In this document: piece by piece, positions 57,723 to 64,000 of the stretch
How positions within the stretch are numbered: position 1 is the stretch's first letter
Layout: every line of letters starts with the position of its first letter
Origin: Aphidius gifuensis
Taxonomy: Eukaryota; Arthropoda; Insecta; Hymenoptera; Braconidae
Assembly (NCBI RefSeq): GCF_014905175.1
Contig: NC_057790.1
Coordinates: forward strand, 14,596,469 to 14,660,468
Direction of reading: 5' to 3'
DNA: 64,000 nucleotides
Notes under the pieces: generated by a model
Seen by the model: the letters and a program-made list of their open reading frames with translations, nothing else
What the model was told of the DNA's origin: nothing
Database searches by the model: none
Program-made: the position numbers and the translations under genes

Positions 57723-57963
57723 ATTAAGCCGCCTTCTCCCCTTTCGTCGTCGTAGGCTTGGGGTCCTTCCCGAGCTTTTTTTTGCTCAGCACCTGAAAAG
57801 ATGCCAAACCTAACTCGTAGAAGGGTTTCATGCTCAGCTTGTCCAGCTCAGCTTATGTATGTATGTATTCCGAGAACCAGACACCAGCCTTTGGCATCCT
57901 TCTTGCTCTCTTCATATTTTGCCTATCCGCTGGTGTGTAGCCCCGGATTTTGAACTCAACTCT
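57723..57963 (-). pseudogene. Coding remnant with one in-frame stop, unknown family
   Basis: From 57,963 the minus strand reads EFKIRGYTPADRQNMKRARR then MPKAGVWFSEYI. A stop lies inside a TACATACATACATAA run, then the same frame goes on with AELDKLSMKPFYELGLASFQ and KKKLGKDPKPTTTKGEKAA to a natural stop. A consensus donor (GGTAAGTA) follows within a few bases. The stop seems to result from expansion of the TACA repeat. The protein is basic. A retroelement or host origin cannot be decided. Confidence 0.4.
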
Positions 57964-58230
57964 TTATTAAGTTACCTAGCCGACGTTTTAAATTACATCC
58001 AATAATATTGTGTACCTTTTTATCAAAGCAATTATATAAAAAAAAAATTAATGATTTCGATAGTGAAAAAATTTTTTTCAAAGTGCTCTATTTTTCGTAG
58101 CAAGATCCAATGTTATTTAATAACAATATTTTCAATTATTACTATTGATTTCATATTCCTAAAAACCAACAATACATTATTTTGACTTTTTTGGATTCAA
58201 ATATAAACATATCAAAAAAAGTTGACCAAC

Positions 58231-58555
58231 CCTGGGAGAAATATTTCTCCGACTTTTCTCCAAGTTTTTTCCAACTTTTCTCCGCCATTTCTCCACCTCT
58301 TTACGAAAATGCAATCCAATCTTTCTCCCACCAAAAATTTACTACAACTTTTTTCCGACTTTTCTCCAACTTTTTTCCGCCATTTCTCCAACCTGAAATT
58401 TACTCCAACTTTTTTCCAACCTTTCTTCAACCAAAAATTTACTTTTACTTAACTAACTTTTTTTCACCTTCTTTCCAACTTTTCTCCAACCATGGGTCAT
58501 TTTCGTAAAAAGGTGGAGAAAGTTGGAAGAAGTTGGAGAAATATTTCTACCAGGG
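58231..58555. mobile_element. 325-bp MITE made of CTCCAACTTTTTTCC units
   Basis: The ends are CCTGGGAGAAATATTTCTCC and GGAGAAATATTTCTACCAGG. Between them is a minisatellite of CTCCAACTTTTTTCC-like units in one direction, turning to the inverse near 58,510. The open frames across it on both strands are repeat artefacts. Confidence 0.8.
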
Positions 58556-58564
58556 AATTCTATG

Positions 58565-59146
58565 ACATCTAGCCTTTTCTCGAATATCAGACTGTAGATT
58601 TGAAATACAGTAAATATTGTAACAGTATTAGCACCCATTGTATCAAGACCAACACCAGCAGCTCTTGTGGTTATAAAAAATAAAAATAATCTTTATTGTT
58701 AAATAAACGAATATTATATTGTAGATACTCTATTCTAAAATTTCCATCAATACGTGTGCATTTTTATGATCTCATTTATGAATAATCTTCAATATAATCT
58801 AGTATTCGTATCCATGTTGAAAATATCGAAACTTTACATGAAGAATTGAAAATTTACCAGATGCTTTTACTAATTCTTTATCAACTTTACATCGTCCAAC
58901 GTCATTTGTTCGACAATTAATCATGTATGGATTATTAATAATTTATTGATACACTGTTGCACGATGACCGTTTATATTTGATAAATAGTCATAATTCTTA
59001 TCGGTTATTTGTATACGATCAGCCAATATAGTTTCAATTTAAATTTTATTTTCATCTGCAGCGTCACGAGACTTTTGAGTTGCTGATTGAGATACTACAG
59101 CACATGGATCAGCAAAACTACGATTATGTTTATGTCTTGCTGCAGA
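58565..59146 (-). pseudogene. Degraded SNF2-family helicase (HELLS/LSH-like) pseudogene
   Basis: After an intact-looking acceptor (TTTTTTTTTCAG, exon from 59,146), the minus strand reads SAARHKHNRSFADPCAVVSQ, then after stops NNPYMINCRTNDVGRCKVDK and ELVKASGKFSIL. After a shift comes ILDYIEDYS...CTRIDG and IRLFNNKDYFYF. After another shift comes TTRAAGVGLDTMGANTVTIF. The order NHPYL-like, ELVK.SGK, LD.IEDY, RIDG, FN, STRAGG.G.NL..A.TVI is that of the C-terminal helicase lobe of SNF2 proteins; the VDKELVKASGK context is nearest to lymphoid-specific helicase. At least four in-frame stops and two frameshifts show that it is dead. The retained splice acceptor suggests a duplicated genomic fragment, not a processed copy. 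Confidence 0.6.
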
Positions 59147-59149
59147 CTG

Positions 59150-59880
59150 AAAAAAAAAATTGCTACAGTTTAGCAAATTTTTTCTTGGAACTTTTTTGTC
59201 TTAAGTTGAAAAAAAAAATAATTAATTCGAGAAAAAATGTCTTGTTTAGTTGTTTTGAAAAAATATTTTTTTTTCCATTTGAGACAAATTATTTTTTTTT
59301 TTTTAAAATAAAGAATTAATTTAAGAAAACTTGTGATAAACTTAAGGATATTTTGTCTTTTGATTTGAAGAAAAATTTGCAAAAAAAAAAATGACATATA
59401 CCTACCTCAATTTGAAAGACAAGTCATTCAATTTGAGGCAACGAGCGATCAAGTTAAGAGAAAATTTGCTAAAATAAAATAATATATGCCTCAATTCAAG
59501 ACAGTATTGATTTTTTTTATGTAAAATATTTGTTAATTAAAATCATTTGAGAATTAAATCAAAGCAACAAACAATCAATTTAAGAAAAAATTTGCTAAAA
59601 TAAAATGACATATACCTTAATTTGAAAGACAAGTTATTCAATTTGAAGCAGCGAGCAATCAACTTGAGAGAAAATTTGCTCTATTTATATCATTATTCAC
59701 TCAACTTAAATATGTTCTTTTCTCAACTCAAATGATTTTTGTCTCAACTTAAATTATGCAATAATCAAAAGTTGAAAGAATACATTTTTTAATTGAAAAA
59801 AAAAAAAAATTATTATTTTTCGCTCACTGAGAACTTCATTTCGTTTTTTGTTTGTATAATTGTTTTTTTTTTTTGTAAAT
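59150..59880. other. AT-rich DNA with AACTTGAGAGAAAATTTGCT repeats
   Basis: A ~170-200-bp unit with GAAAGACAAGTCATTCAATT, GAGAAAATTTGCTAAAATAA and AATGACATATACC appears about three times (near 59,380, 59,460 and 59,610). No gene is seen. Confidence 0.5.
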
Positions 59881-59889
59881 TATTTTTTC

Positions 59890-59980
59890 GTCCCGAGCGT
59901 GATTCGAACCTATCTCCCTAAAAACCTATCTAAACCTATATTCCAAACGCCAGTGTGTTATCCCCTAAGCCATCGCACGT
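59890..59980 (-). repeat. tRNA-like segment
   Basis: On the minus strand: GATGGCTTAGGGGATAACAC (a very good A box), then about 45 bases, then ATAGGTTCGAATCACG (B box). It is flanked by an A-rich tail. The middle is too long for class I and lacks clear stems. Confidence 0.55.
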
Positions 59981-59999
59981 TAACTTGAAAGACAGAAAA

Positions 60000-60255
60000 T
60001 TTTCATCCTCATCAAGAATGACTTTCTTTCACATATATTATTTATTGAATATATAATAAACTTGAGGTCTTATAATACATTTATTTGAATAAATTAGTTT
60101 AATCTATATATCTTTGCAGTAAAAAAAGAAAATATATGATTGACTTTGTTAACTTATTCAAATTAGAGTATGTATTTTATAATAAATTAAATTACATCAC
60201 CACTTAACTTTTTTTTGTTATTTGTCTAAAAAAAAAAAAATAAAATAAACTTTAT
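60000..60255. other. AT-rich DNA, nothing recognised
   Basis: No structure or frame was found. Confidence 0.3.
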
Positions 60256-60259
60256 AATA

Positions 60260-60510
60260 GGTGCTTTCTTTTGGGTGTTTATTTTTTTTCCTGTTTATTT
60301 TCGCGCATGCGCAATTGCATGCGCAGTCAGCAAAAAGTCAGTCTTCAACAGCGTAGGACATTAGGGGCTGGATCAGCCATGTTTTAATTCTTATTTTTGA
60401 AAAATTATTTGTTCGACGCCACTGTTCTCTCAACAAGTTTGCATTACAGACGCATGTGCATGATCATGCGCATGAAAGTGAAAAAAAATAATTACACAAA
60501 AGAAAGCACC
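60260..60510. mobile_element. 251-bp TA-flanked MITE, copy 2
   Basis: The ends are GGTGCTTTCTTTTGGGTGTT and ACACAAAAGAAAGCACC, with TA on both sides (60,258-60,259 and 60,511-60,512). It is the reverse complement of 56,460-56,710 with scattered differences. No gene. Confidence 0.88.
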
Positions 60511-60516
60511 TAGTAG

Positions 60517-60725
60517 CTAAACACTCAACGTCATCGCGAGACGACACAACTTGTCTGGCTCTCGAACTGATCACTACCTTCTCTTAACTGGCTCTCTTGG
60601 TTCACTACTGGTTCTCTCGACATCATTTGGATCTCTCGTAAAGGTTCTCTAGGTATCAGAAGTTAAGTCCTGGTGAAACTCTGCCCGAATTTCCAATGTC
60701 AGACTAATACTAATGATCACGCTAT
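60517..60725. repeat. Third, partial copy of the 33,240-33,440 repeat
   Basis: It shares GAGACGACACAACTTGTCTG through TAATGATCACGCTATAT with 33,250-33,435, and includes one extra short duplication (ACTGGCTCTCTTGG). It stops exactly where the foldback element begins, and the expected continuation (GGTTCTCTTATAATAATA) is absent on the far side. Confidence 0.8.
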
Positions 60726-61705
60726 ATAACATACTTGGTTTTATTAAAAACGATATTGTCTAATTTTTAGACAATGTCGTCTTGCTTTATAACAAATTTA
60801 GTTTGTAGTATAACAAAATTGTCTAAATTTTAGACTATATTACGTCTTGCCTTATAACAGATTTTGTTTCCCTGAAAACCAAATAGTCTAAATTTTAGAC
60901 AATATTACGTCTTGCTTTATAACAAATTTGATTTTTATTAAAACGAAATTGTCTAATATTTAGACACTATTGCGTCTTGCTTTGTAACATGTTTGGTTTC
61001 ATTGTCAACAAAATTGTCTAAATTTTAGACAATGTTGTCTTGGTTCATAAATGATTTGCTCCTATTCTAAACAAAAATGTCTAAATTTTAGACAATATTG
61101 CGTCTTGCTTCATACCATAATAGACTTCGTTTTCAACAAAAGTGTCTCAATTTTAGACAATATTACGTCTTGCTTCATAACAAATTTGATTTTTATTAAA
61201 ACGAAATTGTCTAAATTTTAGACAATATTACGTCTTGCTTTATAACAAATTTGATTTTTATTAAAACGAAATTGTCTAAATTTTAGACACTATTGCGTCT
61301 TGCTTTATAACATGTTTGGTTTCATTGTCAACAAAATTGTGTAAATTTGAGACACTTTTTGTCTTGATGTAAATACTTGTACGCCTTGATTTATGAATAA
61401 AGTCCCTCGATTTTATATACAATTTGTCTTCTTACATGCAATAATATTCTTTGAATAAAAATAATAACATTCTTTTTTCATGGACACATATTGCCTCGAA
61501 TCAATACTTATTTTTTTTTTTCAAGACTTCATTTTCTAAATTAAAAGCAATAATAGAATAACTCAAGACGTAAAAAGATATTTTAAAAGTTTTATAATGA
61601 AAAAAAAAAAAAAAATTATAATTTGTATTGTTAATTAGTCTTTATTATATTGATGTCTATTTATATGCCTACCTATCATGAAAAACCTAAACCTATTTTT
61701 TTGTA

Positions 61706-61772
61706 TGAACCGGGAACCGAACCTACTATCTTCTAATTTCTAAACGCATATCTTGGCCCGCGCGGCCATCGC
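61706..61772 (-). repeat. tRNA-like segment, left arm of the 2.26-kb foldback
   Basis: On the minus strand: GATGGCCGCGCGGGCCAAGA, ATATGCGTTTAGAAATTAGA, then AGTAGGTTCGGTTCCCGG. Clear A and B boxes at tRNA-like spacing. Confidence 0.6.
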
Positions 61773-62194
61773 TAGATTATAATTCAATGTGATTTTTGTA
61801 AACTTAAAGTACACGTTGGCTAACATAGAATAAATTTGCAAAGTCTTGTAATAAAAAAGAACTATTCATTTATGATCAATTATAAATATTTAGACATGGG
61901 TAATTCTTTATGATGAAACAAATTTGACATTAAAAAATAATTTTACTCAACAATGGTAAATAATTTATGTTTAAATTTTAAATAATAAAAAAAATTTAGT
62001 CTGAAAGTAATATTTGATTGAACGAATTTATAAATTTAAATTGAGACACCTAACAATTTGTTCCTTTAAGAATTTAAAATTTGTTCAATAAAATATAATT
62101 AAATATTTTTTTTATTACAAGACTTTGCAAATTTATTCTATGTTAGCCAACGTGTACTTTAAGTTTACGAATATCACATTGAAATTATAATCTA

Positions 62195-62260
62195 GCGATG
62201 GCCGCGCGGGCCAAGATATGCGTTTAGAAATTAGAAGATAGTAGGTTCGGTTCCCGGTTC
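62195..62260 (+). repeat. tRNA-like segment, right arm of the 2.26-kb foldback
   Basis: Inverted copy of 61,706-61,772, the same bases at the box positions. Confidence 0.6.
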
Positions 62261-63169
62261 ATACAAAAAAATAGGTTTAGGTTTTTCATGATAGGTAGGC
62301 ATATAAATAGACATCAATATAATAAAGACTAATTAACAATACAAATTATAATTTTTTTTTTTTTTTTCATTATAAAACTTTTAAAATATCTTATTACGTC
62401 TTGAGTTATTCAATTATTGCTTTTAATTTAGAAAATGAAGTCTTGAAAAAAAAAAATTAAGTATTGATTCGAGGCAATATGTGTCCATGAAAAAAGAATG
62501 TTATTATTTTTATTCAAAGAATATTATTGCATGTAAGAAGACAAATTGTATATAAAATTGAGGGACTTTATTCATAAATCAAGGCGTACAAGTATTTACA
62601 TCAAGACAAAAAGTGTCTCAAATTTACACAATTTTGTTTTGAATAGAACCAAATCATTTATGGAGCAAGACGACATTGTCTAAAATTTAGACAATTTTGT
62701 TGACAATGAAACCAAACATGTTACAAAGCAAGACGCAATAGTGTCTAAATATTAGACAATTTCGTTTTAATAAAAATCAAATTTGTTATAAAGCAAGACG
62801 TAATATTGGCTAAAATTTAGACAATTTGGTTTTCAGGGAAACTAAATTTGTTATAAGGCAAGACGTAATATAATCTAAAATTTAGACAATTTTGTTATAC
62901 TACAAACTAAATCTGTTATAAAGCAAGATAACATTGTCTAAAATTTAGACAATATTGTTTTTAATAAAACGAAGTATGTTATCTTCATTTTTTGTGGCTG
63001 ATGTTCATCTATATCTTTTGGGGCTTAGATAATTTATTGGCGAGTATATATCAAAAAATTGTCATCAAAAGAACGATCTTCTATTATAAACTATAAATAT
63101 TATTTACTCTCATATTAAAGAATCATTCTTTGAGACATCCAATCCGATTATAAATCAGCTGACAATAGG

Positions 63170-63277
63170 ATGTCAGATTTTTCAATAAGTTCTATGAATC
63201 GACGTAAAAGAAAAGCAGATCAAGCTTTTTTTTTGGCCCACCCTCAAGGTTTTTCAATTTCAGATTGGAAAAAACAG
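63170..63277 (+). CDS. Possible first coding exon, unassigned
   Basis: ATG at 63,170 opens 36 codons (MSDFSISSMNRRKRKADQAF then FLAHPQGFSISDWKKQ) that end exactly at a donor AACAG|GTAACT. The basic RRKRK cluster could be a nuclear signal. No continuation is visible before the next transposon at 63,447, so any second exon is outside the window. Confidence 0.3.
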
Positions 63278-63446
63278 GTAACTCAATCATTCTTGACCAT
63301 TCTTAAAAATTATCAACATAAATATTTATTTCTCGTAATAAATTAGTTCGCAAATAAATAATTAACAAAAACAAATGTAAAAAATAAGTGATTATATAAC
63401 ATTAAATAGACATCTGAGATATATCTATAATATAATCAATGCCATA

Positions 63447-64000
63447 CACGGAGAGAAATCCGCAGCAAATAATGCTGTAGCTACATTGCTCAATAATATT
63501 TGTTCGGCTGCTCAATAAATATTGTCCAGTTTCAAGGCAAATTTTGCCGTGCTGCACAACAATGTCGATGTCGGTATTGGCACATTATATGGATGACCCG
63601 TACAATTAACGTAAATATACAGGCGTAAGTTACCGAGAGATAAGAAATACGGGAGTAATTTACCAATCCCGAGCTAAAAAATCTCAGTCTTAAAAATGTC
63701 GAAGTCTTAAAACATTATTTATTTGACTAACTAGAAGATTCGAAGACTTATTAACCTCAGGCTCACGAAGTCTTCCATTTGAAGACTTCGTAAGCCTGAG
63801 TCTTTTCAGAGGAAGTCTTCCATTTCAAGACCGTAGGCTTCCGAAGTCTTCCGTTTTTCTATTTTTTTTTTATTTTTAGCCGTAAAAAAAGCAAAAAAAA
63901 AAAATCTACGAAGGAACGATCGTAGGTCTCCGGTGTGAAAGTCAGATAGGCTAACCTTTCAGCCAGTTGTTTAATTGATATTGATAGAGATTATTTACAT
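63447..64000. mobile_element. TA-flanked element, left part, continuing past the window
   Basis: It begins CACGGAGAGAAATCCGCAGC after TA, the same terminus as 4,962. After about 50 bp the sequence becomes an inverted copy of 7,125-7,650, including the GAAGTCTTCC motifs and the tRNA-like segment near 63,915-63,970. It runs off the end. Confidence 0.75.

Larger units (their letters stand above)
60726..62982. mobile_element. 2.26-kb foldback element with ~85-bp tandem units
   Basis: The ends are ATAACATACTTGGTTTTATT and complement (AATAAAACGAAGTATGTTAT). The left arm (to about 61,855) has seven or eight units with TTGTCTAAATTTTAGACAAT and GTCTTGCTTTATAACAAATT. The right arm (from about 62,105) has five to six in inverse order. 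The inner parts of both arms are very similar and include a tRNA-like segment. The loop is about 235 bp of AT-rich DNA. Confidence 0.85.

Noticed and set aside
58182..58638. Overlapping frames on both strands with SPTFF/FSNF or KVGEK repeats
   Set aside because: All are readings of the CTCCAACTTTTTTCC minisatellite.
59080..59397. Two 75-79-residue frames over the helicase pseudogene's upstream side
   Set aside because: They are homopolymer-driven (poly-A/poly-T giving Lys/Phe runs) and show no family features.
7159..62260. The tRNA-like segments as functional tRNA genes
   Set aside because: Acceptor stems do not pair convincingly and anticodon arms are irregular, so I list them as tRNA-derived modules only.

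Overview
The window is AT-rich animal DNA, most likely from an insect and possibly a hymenopteran; the taxon is my inference from the transposon families and the style of the host gene, not something read directly. It holds one clearly recognisable host gene, a minus-strand GAS2-like (pickled eggs/pigs type) calponin-homology plus GAR-domain gene at 9.8-11.3 kb with at least four coding exons and intact splice sites. Almost everything else is mobile DNA, much of it nested.

Layout. 0-4.9 kb: copies of a repeat built on AGCTAAGG, a ~190-bp tandem array, a 1.2-kb foldback element and an eroded coding remnant. 5-9.5 kb: TA-flanked non-autonomous elements and a GGCC-rich hairpin. 9.8-11.3 kb: the GAS2-like gene. 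11.8-17.7 kb: a 5.8-kb palindrome whose arms each carry a TATA box, an untranslated exon, an intron filled with ~150-bp tandem repeats, and the start of a gene resembling the N-terminal part of a Polinton/adintovirus-like type-B DNA polymerase; both copies are broken. 18.1-22.1 kb: up to five elements nested inside one another. 22.7-24.6 kb: an LTR and leader of a retrotransposon without coding region. 24.6-30.6 kb: a large TTA-flanked element containing a foldback element with a perfect 9-bp target duplication. 29.9-34 kb: a 598-bp direct repeat and nested hairpins. 34.7-36 kb: a 1.26-kb palindrome. 36.2-43.1 kb: a shattered transposase gene, probably of the MULE/NOF group, interrupted by other elements. 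43.7-48.2 kb: a GATC-rich element and an inverted satellite array. 49.4-51.4 kb: more foldback arms. 51.4-57 kb: AGCTAAGG repeats, a hAT-like element and some apparently single-copy DNA. 57-59.2 kb: a GC-richer remnant and a degraded SNF2-helicase pseudogene. 59.9-63 kb: a 251-bp element and a 2.26-kb foldback. 63.2-64 kb: a possible short exon and the start of another TA-flanked element.

Two patterns cut across the window. First, at least seven unrelated elements are palindromes, and several have arms made of short tandem arrays (units about 85, 150, 155 and 172 bp). Second, tRNA-like segments with recognisable pol III A and B boxes recur in at least six otherwise unrelated elements. Several insertions can be verified from the window itself because an empty or rejoinable target site is visible.
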